From Planctomyces sp. (lineage in GTDB: Bacteria; Planctomycetota; Planctomycetia; Planctomycetales; Planctomycetaceae): a DNA stretch of 35,365 bases. Positions 15,953 to 24,413 of the stretch are shown piece by piece. The position numbers and the translations under genes were made by a program. How positions within the stretch are numbered: the stretch's first letter is position 1; every line of letters starts with the position of its first letter. The notes under the pieces were generated by a model. It was given only the letters and a program-made list of their open reading frames with translations. It did not search any database and was not told where the DNA came from. Location of the stretch: the NCBI GenBank assembly GCA_005778115.1, contig SXKJ01000160.1, forward strand, positions 1 to 35,365. The letters are read 5' to 3'.

Positions 15953-16378
15953 TCACAAACCTGGAGGCCAAATCCCTCGCAAGACCCACAACCGTCGACA
16001 CGGGAACCAGAGTTCGTGGTTCATTTGCAGAGTTGCCACGGTCGCTCGACCAATGGCAGTGCGACCGACGATGCGCAAACCGTCGCTGGACCATGCGAAA
16101 TGGTGCTTCCAAACATCAACGCGAGGATTGAACAGCGGCACGGCTTTACCCGTTTCCGGGTCGATCGCCGAAGCGAGGTCGCGTTTGTACCGATTGCTTG
16201 TCGGGCAACTCAGCCAAAGATTTTAGCGGCTGGTCGAGCCACCCAACGCACGCGGTTGGATGTGTTCCAGCTCCAACGTCACCGGCAAGAACTCTTGCGG
16301 AACCAGGCAGTAGCCACACCGCTTTCTTGCGTCGCGTTCCACTTGCCGTCGCAATGAGATTTGAGAGCGTTTGGCCAC
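15953..16378 (-). pseudogene. HNH endonuclease gene with one in-frame stop (codon 52)
   Basis: The frame starts at GTG 16378, three bases after the stop of the preceding gene. It encodes KRCGYC (Cys21, Cys24) and then LELEHIQPRALGGS with the HNH His39. Codon 52 is TAA (16225-16223). The same frame then continues NLWLSCPTSNRYKRDL, DPETGKAVPLFNPR and HFAWSSDGLRIVGRTAIGRATV, the typical tail of small planctomycete and cyanobacterial HNH proteins, to the stop at 15953. A GAA-to-TAA change would explain the stop. The usual CxxC before NRYK has become CPTS, a second sign of decay. Intact relatives cut DNA. Probably non-functional. Confidence 0.75.
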
Positions 16379-16381
16379 AAC

Positions 16382-16693
16382 TTAGCGCTTCTTGGTCAGT
16401 TGATCGAGAATGCGCGCGGCCTCCGCTTTGCGAGCCGTCAATTCATGCACATCGACCAGCAGTTGGTCGAGTTCTCGTTCCTCTGCCACGGTGAGCGAAC
16501 GCACTTTGTTGGCTTTCAGCAACCCACTCAGCCGCCGCTGGTGGCGCGGTGCGAGACTGGCCCGCGCGGTCGCTCGAACGGATCGCAAATCCTCGTCGAG
16601 GATTGTCACCAGACACCGGGTGTTGTTCGACACGTCCAGCGGGACGGCTGTCCGAATATGACCACGCTCCACAATGGCTTCAATGGTTTGCAT
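16382..16693 (-). CDS. Small antitoxin-like protein preceding the HNH gene
   Basis: 103 residues. The N-terminal 35 (MQTIEAIVERGHIRTAVPLD, then RCLVTILDE) have the pattern of AbrB/SpoVT-like or AF2212-like antitoxin strands (xxTIEAxVxxxGxIxLxxPL, then xVLVTIxDE). The rest is strongly helical with many Arg, Leu and Glu (EERELDQLLVDVHELTARKAEAARIL). Coupling to the HNH gene (3-nt gap) suggests a two-gene unit such as a toxin-antitoxin or a nuclease with an accessory protein. That is inference, and the nuclease partner now carries a stop. The ATG at 16693 has no strong ribosome site. Confidence 0.65.
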   Translation of the reverse strand: MQTIEAIVERGHIRTAVPLDVSNNTRCLVTILDEDLRSVRATARASLAPRHQRRLSGLLKANKVRSLTVAEERELDQLLVDVHELTARKAEAARILDQLTKKR

Positions 16694-16812
16694 TTTGGTT
16701 GATGACTCCGGCGATCAATTGAGAATTCGACGGCAATTCTACGGCATCGTCGCCGCAATGCCACACGCAACCCCTGTTGTCGCGTGGCAAACTTGGTTCA
16801 ATCACGCCCAGG

Positions 16813-16837
16813 TAGTCGGGACGGAGTCCCAACCTAC
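16813..16837. repeat. Hairpin repeat, family A, single unit overlapping the WD40 kinase stop
   Basis: 23 nt of this unit (16815-16837) are identical to the family A units at 19579-19664 (stem GTCGGGAC/GTCCCAAC, loop GGA). On the minus strand the TAG that ends the kinase is the GTAG at the edge of the repeat. No second unit is evident nearby. Confidence 0.85.
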
Positions 16838-19800
16838 GGCTTCCATTCGCGGGCGAATTGCAGGGCGCGTTGGCGGACGGGTTCGCTGAGGGTCTGGTCC
16901 GCCGAGAGGGCGGCGAGCCATTCGGACTGCGGTTGGCCCTGGTCGCGCAGGAAGTGAATCAGACTCAGTGCCTCACGCTCCGCTCGCAACGCCGGAGTCC
17001 ACGAACGAGCGTCCCACACCTTGACCGTCTGATCCCTGCTCGCAGACGCTAGCCGTTTCCCGTCCGCGCTAATCGCCACGCTCCCGACCGCGCCGGTGTG
17101 CTCTTTCAATGTGAGCGTCTCCTGACCACTCGTGGCGTCCCACACCTTCACCGTCCCATCGCCACTTGCCGACACCAACCGTTTCCCGTCTGCGCTAAAC
17201 ACGACACTCGTGACAACACTGTTGTGCCCTTTCAACGTAAGCATCTCCTGACCGCTCGTGGCGTCCCACACTTTCACCGCCTGATCGTCGCTGGCCGACG
17301 CGAGCCGTTTTCCATCCGCGCTAAACGCCACGCTCGTGACCGCGCTGTTGTGCCCTTTCAACGTGAGCATCTCCTGACCGCTCGTGACGTCCCAAATCTT
17401 CACCATCTGATCTGCGCTTGCCGACGCCAGCCGTTTTCCATCCGCGCTAAACACCACACTCCCGACTTGGTTGGTGTGTCCTTTTAGTGTGAGCGTCTCT
17501 CGACCGCTCGTGGCGTCCCACACCTTCACCGTCTGATCCTCGCTTGCGGATGCCAGCCATTTTCCGTCCGAGCTAAACATCACACTCATGACCGCGCCCG
17601 AGTGCCCTTTCAACGCGAGCGTCTCCCGACCAGTCGTGGAGTCCCACACCTTCACCGCCTGATCTGCGCTCGCCGATGCCAGCCGTTTTCCGTCCGCGCT
17701 ATACACCACGCTCAAGACCCGGCGCGTGTGCCCATTCAACGTGAGCGTCTCCTGACCGTTCGTGACGTCCCACACCTTCACCGTTTGATCTTCGCTGGCT
17801 GATGCCAAATGTGTTCCGTTCTCACTGAAATTGGCGCACCAAACTGGGCCGCGGTGGCCTTTCAACGTAAGAGGTTTCTGATCGCTCGTCATGTCCGACG
17901 CATTCACCACGAGATCCCAGATTTTCACATTATTATTCGTTGCGGCAGCCAACTGTTTTCCATCTCGGCTAAATGCCACACGGTGGATGAAACCGGTGAA
18001 TCGTTTCATCGTCAGATCTTCCTGACCGCTCACAGCGTCCCACACCTTCACCGTCTCCCAACTTGTCGATGCGAGCCGCTTCCCGTCCGCGCTAAACGCC
18101 ACGCTATTGACCCTGCCGCCATACTCTTTCAACGTGAGCGTCTCCTCACCACTCATGGCGTCCCATACCTTCACCGTCTGATCCCAACTGCCCGACGCCA
18201 ACCGTTTCCCATCCGTGCTAAAAGCGACGCTCGTCACGCCGCCGATGTGCCCTTTCAATGTGAGCGTCTCTTGACCGCTCGTGGCGTCCCACAACTTCAC
18301 CGTCTGATCCTCGCTGGCCGACGCCAGCCACTTCCCGTCCGCGCTAAATGCCACACTCTCGACCCGGCCGGTGTGCCCTTTCAATGTGACCATCTCCTTG
18401 CCGCTCGTGGCATCCCACAACTTTACCGTCCCATCGAAGCTGGCGGACGCCAGCCATTTTCCGTCCGCGCTAAACGCCACGTCATCGACAATGTCGGAGT
18501 GCCCTTTCAACGTGAGCGTCTCTTGACCGCTCGTGGCGTCCCACAGCTTCACCGTCCGATCATAGCTTGTCGCTGCCAGCCATTTCCCGTCCGGGCTAAA
18601 CGCCACGCTCCAGACACTGCTCCCCTGCACTTTCAACGTAAGCGTTTCCTGACCGCTCGTGGTGTCCCACACCTTCACCATCTCATCCAAGCTCGCCGTC
18701 GCCAGCCGTTTCCCGTCCGCGCTAAACGCCACGCGCGTGACCTGGCTTCTGTGCCCTTTCAATTCGAGCATGTGAGAATGACAGAGCCGATGCCAGTAAC
18801 TCCACTCGAAGCCGCGATAATCCTCGGCCCCCGTGTGCTGCGGGCTACTTTGCTCAAGCCGTTCAAGCACAGAGTTGATTTCACCGAGTTCCCATTCCCG
18901 CCTCGCAAGATTCATCTGAGCCACATAAAGCTGATGACTCAATTCTACCGCGTTGTCATCAGCGCGATCCTTCTCACGCCGTGCCCGTGTTGCATTGACC
19001 ACTGCGGCTGCGGCGTGTGTGTTGGCATTGATTGCGAATAACGAAGAGATAGAAATGCCGGCGAGCAGTACGATGACAACCGCCGCGCTCAATGACGCGA
19101 CGGCTGGGTTGCGGTGACACCAGCGCCAGGCTCGTTCCGTGCGACTGACCGGGCGGGCTTGGATGGGATGGCCGGTGAGCCAGCGGCGGAGGTCGGCGGC
19201 GAGGGCGGCGGCGGACTGGTAGCGTCGGGCGGGGTCTTTCTCCAGGCACTTCAGGCAGATCGTCTCGACATCGCGGGGCAGGCGCGCGTCCAGCTTTCGC
19301 AAGGCGGGCGGCTCTTCGTTCAGAATTTGCACGATCAGCATTTGACGCTGGCCGCGGAACGGCAGTTCGCCGGTCAGCAGGCGGAACAGAATCACGCCCA
19401 GCGAGTACACGTCGCTGCGGCGGTCGGCGTGATGCGCCTCGCCGCGAGCTTGCTCCGGAGGCATGTACGCCGGAGTGCCGAGGATTGCGCCCTCGATCGT
19501 CATCGTGATTTCGCCCGCGTCGCGTTTGGCGAGGCCGAAGTCAGTTATGAAAGGAGTGAGGGTGGAGGCGTGAGGATCGTAGGTTGGGACTCCGTCCCGA
19601 CCTGACTTGGTGCTGGGATTCGCGCTGTCGTTGGGAATTGGGTCGGGACGGAGTCCCAACCTACTCTGAACCAGAATGTTTTGGGGCTTGAGGTCGCGAT
19701 GGACGACGCCGGCTTCGTGGGCGTGATGCAGGGCTTCGGCGATCGTTGCACACAACTCGACCGATTCTCGAACGGTCAGCGGGTGAACTTGAATCCAATC

Positions 19801-20217
19801 GTCGAGGCTGGCTCCGTCGATGAAGTCGCTGGCGATATAGATGCGGCCGTCCTCACGGCCGACTTCGTGGACTGAGACGATGTTTGGATGCCGCACCTGC
19901 GCGGCGGCTCGCGCTTCGCGCAGAAACTTTTCGGCGTCAGCTTCGGTGAGGTTTTCTTTTCTTGGAATCTTGATCGCCACGATGCGATCGAGTTTTGTGT
20001 CGCGAGCTTTCCAAACGGTGCCGAAGGCTCCTTGGCCCAGGCAGTTCAGCAACTGGAAATGGCCGAGCATCTTGGCGGGTGGGCCATCGGTAGTCAGGGT
20101 CTGCCCGTCCTTCGCCAGATTGAAACAACTACCGCACGACGGACACGACACGTCGCCAGACGGGTCGTCGTTGACGACGTCGATCGGATTGTGGCAGTGC
20201 GGACAACGAACTTGCAT
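16834..20217 (-). CDS. Membrane Ser/Thr protein kinase with zinc ribbon and 14 WD40 blades
   Basis: 1127 residues. A zinc ribbon (Cys5, Cys8, Cys25, Cys28) leads to a Hanks-type kinase domain with GQGAFG at 61-66, Lys83, HRDLKPQN at 173-180 and DFG at 226-228, followed by GTPAYMPPEQA. A membrane helix (about 372-396) precedes a heptad-rich stalk. Fourteen WD40 repeats (about 484-1077, consensus VAFSADGKRLASASxDQTVKVWDATSGQETL) should form two seven-blade propellers on the far side of the membrane, and a helical tail follows. Between the catalytic loop and DFG there are about 40 extra residues (about 184-223) encoded by a family A repeat doublet. The frame is open upstream to a TTG at 20265, but those residues are encoded by another repeat, so I place the start at ATG 20217. 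Activity with the insertion is uncertain. Confidence 0.9.
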   Translation of the reverse strand: MQVRCPHCHNPIDVVNDDPSGDVSCPSCGSCFNLAKDGQTLTTDGPPAKMLGHFQLLNCLGQGAFGTVWKARDTKLDRIVAIKIPRKENLTEADAEKFLREARAAAQVRHPNIVSVHEVGREDGRIYIASDFIDGASLDDWIQVHPLTVRESVELCATIAEALHHAHEAGVVHRDLKPQNILVQSRLGLRPDPIPNDSANPSTKSGRDGVPTYDPHASTLTPFITDFGLAKRDAGEITMTIEGAILGTPAYMPPEQARGEAHHADRRSDVYSLGVILFRLLTGELPFRGQRQMLIVQILNEEPPALRKLDARLPRDVETICLKCLEKDPARRYQSAAALAADLRRWLTGHPIQARPVSRTERAWRWCHRNPAVASLSAAVVIVLLAGISISSLFAINANTHAAAAVVNATRARREKDRADDNAVELSHQLYVAQMNLARREWELGEINSVLERLEQSSPQHTGAEDYRGFEWSYWHRLCHSHMLELKGHRSQVTRVAFSADGKRLATASLDEMVKVWDTTSGQETLTLKVQGSSVWSVAFSPDGKWLAATSYDRTVKLWDATSGQETLTLKGHSDIVDDVAFSADGKWLASASFDGTVKLWDATSGKEMVTLKGHTGRVESVAFSADGKWLASASEDQTVKLWDATSGQETLTLKGHIGGVTSVAFSTDGKRLASGSWDQTVKVWDAMSGEETLTLKEYGGRVNSVAFSADGKRLASTSWETVKVWDAVSGQEDLTMKRFTGFIHRVAFSRDGKQLAAATNNNVKIWDLVVNASDMTSDQKPLTLKGHRGPVWCANFSENGTHLASASEDQTVKVWDVTNGQETLTLNGHTRRVLSVVYSADGKRLASASADQAVKVWDSTTGRETLALKGHSGAVMSVMFSSDGKWLASASEDQTVKVWDATSGRETLTLKGHTNQVGSVVFSADGKRLASASADQMVKIWDVTSGQEMLTLKGHNSAVTSVAFSADGKRLASASDDQAVKVWDATSGQEMLTLKGHNSVVTSVVFSADGKRLVSASGDGTVKVWDATSGQETLTLKEHTGAVGSVAISADGKRLASASRDQTVKVWDARSWTPALRAEREALSLIHFLRDQGQPQSEWLAALSADQTLSEPVRQRALQFAREWKP
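19579..19664. repeat. Hairpin doublet repeat, family A (REPIN-like), inside kinase coding sequence
   Basis: Two perfectly inverted 24-nt units (19579-19602 and 19641-19664) separated by 38 nt, total 86 bp. Each unit is a hairpin with stem GGTTGGGAC/GTCCCGACC (one G-U pair) and loop TCC, flanked by GTA/TAC. It lies between the kinase HRD and DFG codons and is translated through in frame (LGLRPDPIPNDSAN, then SGRDGVPTYDP). Confidence 0.92.
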
Positions 20218-20222
20218 GATGG

Positions 20223-20305
20223 CGTAGGATGGGCACTCCTGCCCGTCCGCCTTTTTGCGAGACAACGAAGGAACCGCAGGGACGGGCAGGAGTGCCCATC
20301 CTACG
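20223..20305. repeat. Hairpin doublet repeat, family B (REPIN-like), in the WD40 kinase leader
   Basis: Two perfectly inverted 26-nt units (20223-20248 and 20280-20305) separated by 31 nt, total 83 bp. Each unit has stem GGATGGGCA/TGCCCGTCC (one G-U pair) and loop CTCC, flanked by CGTA/TACG. It ends six bases before the kinase ATG and so forms its leader. Confidence 0.92.
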
Positions 20306-20357
20306 TCACGCTAAGAATCCGTGAATCAAGAGACAACTCACCGCAGACGCTGGGCGA

Positions 20358-21149
20358 TTATTTCAAAGCGTCCGCCGTGAGACGCACTTCGCCGAAATCG
20401 GTCTCGCCTGCCGAGACTCGGATCGTGATCTTGCCGCGCTTCCACGATTCTGACTGGGCGCCGCGAGTCACCTCTTGGACGTAGCCGGGTTGCTCGTGCC
20501 ACACGACAAAGGTGTGCTCGCCGGTTGGAAGATTTTTCAACTCAAAGCGGCCGTGCTCGTCGGTGACCGCCACATACGGATGATCTTTCACCACCAGCCA
20601 GCCGGTCATCCACGGATGAATTGAGCACTGCACCTGCGCCGGCAATCGCTCGGCTTGTTTGAAGCGCGGCCGCTCGGAGGATTTTCCAGCGGGGGTCAAT
20701 GCATTGAAGGGATCGTTCTTATCCAGCCCCGCCGCTGTGTTGTGATCGACTTGGTCCGGGTTGTCGATCAGCAACGTCTGACCGGTTCGCAGCACGCAGA
20801 TGTGTGGGTCGAATCGACAGCCCTTGTTTGCCAGCTTGATCTGCGCGGTGGCGGCTTCGTCGTAAGACGGATGAATCGCGACTTTCTCGCCCGGCTTGAT
20901 GTCGAGCCAGACCACGACATTCGCGATCCCACGGTCTTCGCGATGGACCATCAGTTTCTCAGAACGCGGCTCATACTTGCCGCAGAACTCGACATCTTTA
21001 CTGATCTGCAACTTCGGCTGCTCCGGCAGCGGACCATTGAGCACAAAGCGGCCCTTCAACGATCCCCAATCGGCGGCACTCGTCACGGCCGAGATCAACG
21101 CAATGATCAAAGTCGCCCAAACGGATGGGAGGATGGATCGTCGTGTCAT
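20358..21149 (-). CDS. Secreted cupredoxin-like copper protein with carboxypeptidase-regulatory-like domain
   Basis: 263 residues. A signal peptide (LPSVWATLIIALISAVTSAA) directs it to the periplasm. The middle part has type-1 copper ligands in the expected order: His136 in VDHNT, then Cys175, His178 and Met181 in CSIHPWM. GWLVVKDHPYVAVTDEHGRFELKNLP and WHEQPGYVQEV form a small beta domain like carboxypeptidase regulatory domains. Proteins of this kind are often annotated as methylamine-utilisation-like in planctomycetes; no methylamine genes are here, so a general electron-transfer or copper-binding role is safer. AAGGAGAG precedes the ATG. It follows the sigma-54 activator by 34 nt and is probably in the same transcript. 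Confidence 0.82.
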   Translation of the reverse strand: MTRRSILPSVWATLIIALISAVTSAADWGSLKGRFVLNGPLPEQPKLQISKDVEFCGKYEPRSEKLMVHREDRGIANVVVWLDIKPGEKVAIHPSYDEAATAQIKLANKGCRFDPHICVLRTGQTLLIDNPDQVDHNTAAGLDKNDPFNALTPAGKSSERPRFKQAERLPAQVQCSIHPWMTGWLVVKDHPYVAVTDEHGRFELKNLPTGEHTFVVWHEQPGYVQEVTRGAQSESWKRGKITIRVSAGETDFGEVRLTADALK

Positions 21150-21183
21150 CGCAGCGTCTCTCCTTCACGAAACTCAGTTTTGA

Positions 21184-24100
21184 CTAACGCGGTTTATTGA
21201 TGCGGTACTTGCGCAGCTTGCTGAAGAGCGTACTCCGGGGAATGCCCAGCGCGCGAGCCGCCTCCGCTTTGTTCCCGCTGGCCGCTCGCAGTGCGTCTTC
21301 AATCGCTTCGCGTTCGGCAAATTCATCGAGCGGCCCGCGCTCCAACGCTGTTGCCTCGACAGTGACCGGTTCTGAAATCCGCTCACGGGGACTTCCGCCG
21401 CGCGGTTTGGGTGCTGTGAATGATCTGGGAGACATTGGCTTCGCGGGATGAATTCCTCCTTCCAGAACCTCGCGCGGCAGGTCGTGCAAAACAATGCTCT
21501 CCCCTTCCGCCAATACGACCGCACGTTCCAGGACGTTCTCCAATTCGCGAATATTGCCCGGCCAGGAATATCGCTTCAGGGCGCTGAGCGCGTCGTCGTC
21601 GATCTGTTTGATCGGCTTGCTGAGCCGCTGCGAGGACCGACTCAAGAAATGCAGCGAGAGTTCGTGAATGTCTTCCTTCCGCTCCACCAGAGTGGGCAGC
21701 GCGATGCTGATGACATTCAGCCGATAGAACAAATCCTCGCGAAACTTCCCCTCGGCGATCAGTCGCTTCAGGTCTTGGTGCGTCGCCGCGATTAGCCGCA
21801 CATCCACCTGCACCGTGCGCGTGCCACCGACTTGCTCGAATTGGCGAGTCTGTAAAACTCTCAACAACTTGATCTGCGTCTCTAACGAGATGTCGCCGAT
21901 TTCGTCCAAAAACAACGTGCCCCCGTTCGCCGACTCGAATCGCCCCACGCGGTCCTTGTGTGCTCCGGTGAAGGCCCCTTTGACGTGCCCGAAGAGTTCG
22001 CTCTCCAGCAAGCTGGGGGACAATGCCGCGCAATGCACACCGACCATCGGCCCGGCTCGCCGCGAACTGTTGGAGTGGATGGCGTGCGCGAGCAGTTCCT
22101 TTCCGGTGCCGCTAGGCCCGGTCACCAACACCGAAGACTCGCTCTGAGCCACTTTGCGAACTGTGTCGAGCACTCGTTGAATCGCCGGACTGCTGCCGAT
22201 GATGTGCCCTCGCTCGAAGTCCTCGGCAGCCGGCTCCGGCTTTGAAATGCCGCCGGATTGCGTCGTCCGAATCTCCTGTTGAAGCATCGCGATCACGCGC
22301 CGCTGCTCGTCGATCTTCTCGACCTTCTTTTGCATCTCTTCGTTGACCCGCGAGAGATCCTGATGCGCCTTCACGCTGTGCAGAGCGACGCTCGTGATCT
22401 GTCCGAGTGCGTTGAGAAACGTCAGGTCTTCCGCCGTATAGGTCGTCCCATTCTGTTTGGGACCGAGCGCGACGACCCCCACCAAGTCGTTGTCGCTGTT
22501 GAATGCGTACAACAACTCAGCACGCAGACTTCGCAATGCCTGCTGTGTGGACGACAGCCCGCTGAGCAACGATTTCATTGACCGGGCGACCGCCGACTCA
22601 GACTGCAACGTCTGCATTAATTCGTCGTCGGCCACAAACTGAGCGGGGAAATCGGCAGCGCCCTCGACCGCAATCAACTGAAACGTCCGTTGCTCTCCGT
22701 CTCGAAGATAGACGGCGATCCGCTCGGCTCGCAGCACCTCGCGACAGGATCCAATCATCCGGTGCGCCAGCGTCTTTCGATCGACGACACGTTCCACCGC
22801 TCGATTCATCTGCTGCAAGGCTCGATCGAGCTGATACTTCTCCCGGTAAAAACGCCGATCGATCAATTGCTGTAGCCGATCCCGACTCCATAACAGCATC
22901 GTGACGGCGACGGCCAGAACCGCTCCTAAGATGATGACCTGCTGCCATCCAGGAAACGCCGGTCCGCCAGCGTTCCAGAAGTTCGCCGCCAAACCGCCCA
23001 AGGAGATCAATCCGGCAAACGCTCCGGTCAGCCCCAAGCTGACCGCGTAGTAGCGCATTCCCTTGCTGACGATCTGGTCAATCAGCATCAGCTTGAACCG
23101 CAGAATCGCGACCGCATAAGCCAACATGAACGACAGGCTCGCCAAGAACATCGAGAATCTTGCGCGGCCCAATGCGAACTCCACTTGGTCGAACAAGGCC
23201 AAGTGCAGCGTGTATCCGACCGGCGGAACAGCGAACACGCCCCCCCAAAACATCCACTTCAATTGATTGCGTTCGATGGGATTGGCCGTCCGCAGATAAC
23301 CCTGGGCCAGCGCCGTGAGCATCACCAGGAAGCATCCGGCCGCGAACGTCAAATAGGCGTAGATGCCGTCGCGAAGAGTCACCAGTGATTTCAAAATCAA
23401 CTCGGTCGCATCAGCCAAACCACTTTGGGACAGCCAATGCGCATAGCCCAGCATGCCGATCAACCAAATGAAGGTGATCGAGGGAACCACATACAGCGCC
23501 GCCAAGGCCGTGCGCGGAAACCGCGTCAACGGCCAAGTTCGACGCGGGTAGGTTAAGAAGAAGTGCAGCGAAACGACCGGCACGAACAAAGCACAGCCCA
23601 CGAATGGCAGATTCAAGGGGAGCGAACTCGCAACGATCCACCAATGAAACCCACCAACAAACGCCCCCATCGTCACCACGCACATCGCAAAGAACAGGCG
23701 TGCCGGCCGATCGAATGGGCGATGCCAGACCGCCAAGGCTCCCACCGCCGTGATCCCCAGTTGCAGCAAGAACCAGATCAGCGTCAGCAACATCTCGTCC
23801 AGAGGCAACGATTGCACGAAGACCCAACTCGTCTGCGGCACGCCGTCGTGAAGAAACGCCACTGCGATCAGGCGTTCGCCCGTTTCCAACTCCACAAGGC
23901 TGGGAAGCGGTTCACGAACGAGGGCGGGATCGTCTCCGGAATTCAGTAATCCTCCGGGAGGAATCTGAGCACGCCGAAGGCGACGCAGGCTGCGGGAAAA
24001 ATCGTTGAACGAGTGAATTGGCTGATCGCCGATGCGACGGAGCACGTCGCCAACAACCGGCTGCGGACCACTGCAACGAATCCCTGGCAGGTCACGGATG

Positions 24101-24264
24101 ACAATTCCTGACGGGAATCGAGCATCCGAATCATCCGACAACAGAACGCGAAGGCGCAGATCAGGAAACGTCGCGACATAAGCCAGGACGACTACGCAAT
24201 AAAGCAGGACGACACTGCTGGAGATGGCCACCAGAACTTTATCCGACCACTGACGAGGATTCAT
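21184..24264 (-). CDS. Membrane-embedded sigma-54-dependent transcriptional activator (PDZ-like, GAF, AAA+, Fis HTH)
   Basis: 1026 residues. One membrane helix (about 10-32) is followed by an extracytoplasmic PDZ-like region (about 45-150; GDVLRRIGDQPIHSFNDF). A block of about eight membrane helices (about 155-450), a short coiled coil and a GAF domain (about 490-620) come next. A coiled linker leads to the AAA+ sigma-54 interaction domain, with Walker A GPSGTGKE (Lys722), GAFTGA at 763-768 and GGTLFLDEIGD. The C-terminal Fis-type helix-turn-helix reads NKAEAARALGIPRSTLFSKLRKY. GAFTGA shows it can contact sigma-54. The layout suggests a one-component sensor that detects an envelope or membrane signal and activates transcription from the membrane. 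A near-consensus sigma-54 promoter lies 150 bp upstream on the other strand. Confidence 0.92.
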   Translation of the reverse strand: MNPRQWSDKVLVAISSSVVLLYCVVVLAYVATFPDLRLRVLLSDDSDARFPSGIVIRDLPGIRCSGPQPVVGDVLRRIGDQPIHSFNDFSRSLRRLRRAQIPPGGLLNSGDDPALVREPLPSLVELETGERLIAVAFLHDGVPQTSWVFVQSLPLDEMLLTLIWFLLQLGITAVGALAVWHRPFDRPARLFFAMCVVTMGAFVGGFHWWIVASSLPLNLPFVGCALFVPVVSLHFFLTYPRRTWPLTRFPRTALAALYVVPSITFIWLIGMLGYAHWLSQSGLADATELILKSLVTLRDGIYAYLTFAAGCFLVMLTALAQGYLRTANPIERNQLKWMFWGGVFAVPPVGYTLHLALFDQVEFALGRARFSMFLASLSFMLAYAVAILRFKLMLIDQIVSKGMRYYAVSLGLTGAFAGLISLGGLAANFWNAGGPAFPGWQQVIILGAVLAVAVTMLLWSRDRLQQLIDRRFYREKYQLDRALQQMNRAVERVVDRKTLAHRMIGSCREVLRAERIAVYLRDGEQRTFQLIAVEGAADFPAQFVADDELMQTLQSESAVARSMKSLLSGLSSTQQALRSLRAELLYAFNSDNDLVGVVALGPKQNGTTYTAEDLTFLNALGQITSVALHSVKAHQDLSRVNEEMQKKVEKIDEQRRVIAMLQQEIRTTQSGGISKPEPAAEDFERGHIIGSSPAIQRVLDTVRKVAQSESSVLVTGPSGTGKELLAHAIHSNSSRRAGPMVGVHCAALSPSLLESELFGHVKGAFTGAHKDRVGRFESANGGTLFLDEIGDISLETQIKLLRVLQTRQFEQVGGTRTVQVDVRLIAATHQDLKRLIAEGKFREDLFYRLNVISIALPTLVERKEDIHELSLHFLSRSSQRLSKPIKQIDDDALSALKRYSWPGNIRELENVLERAVVLAEGESIVLHDLPREVLEGGIHPAKPMSPRSFTAPKPRGGSPRERISEPVTVEATALERGPLDEFAEREAIEDALRAASGNKAEAARALGIPRSTLFSKLRKYRINKPR

Positions 24265-24412
24265 TTGTGGTTCTTCTCGGCGCTGAAAACGGAGATTTGA
24301 GCGCCGAACTTGTAAAATGACGCCCCCAGACTCACAACGCGCCGAGCACCCAATTCTCGATTTTCATTGGAGTTACGAGTTTCTAGCTTCGGCGCTCACA
24401 ATCATCGCCATT
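24265..24412. other. Upstream region of the sigma-54 activator gene
   Basis: A short AT-richer stretch between the activator start and the sigma-54-type promoter. No gene is supported. It is the natural place for activator-binding sites for the divergent promoter, but I could not pick out a convincing inverted-repeat enhancer. Confidence 0.35.
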
Positions 24413-24413
24413 C

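Noticed and set aside
15953-16378. HNH gene read through by stop recoding
   Set aside because: TAA in a plain context, no recoding structure seen, and a second damaged zinc-ligand position; simple decay is more likely.
16985-18775. Regular direct repeats of about 126 bp resembling an array
   Set aside because: The period equals 42 codons of WD40 blades in a continuous frame; there are no spacers or cas genes, so it is not CRISPR.
17809-19041. 410-codon open frame on the plus strand
   Set aside because: It is antisense to the WD40 repeats; its own apparent repeats (FQRERLLTARGVP-like) are only the reverse reading of repeated WD40 codons.
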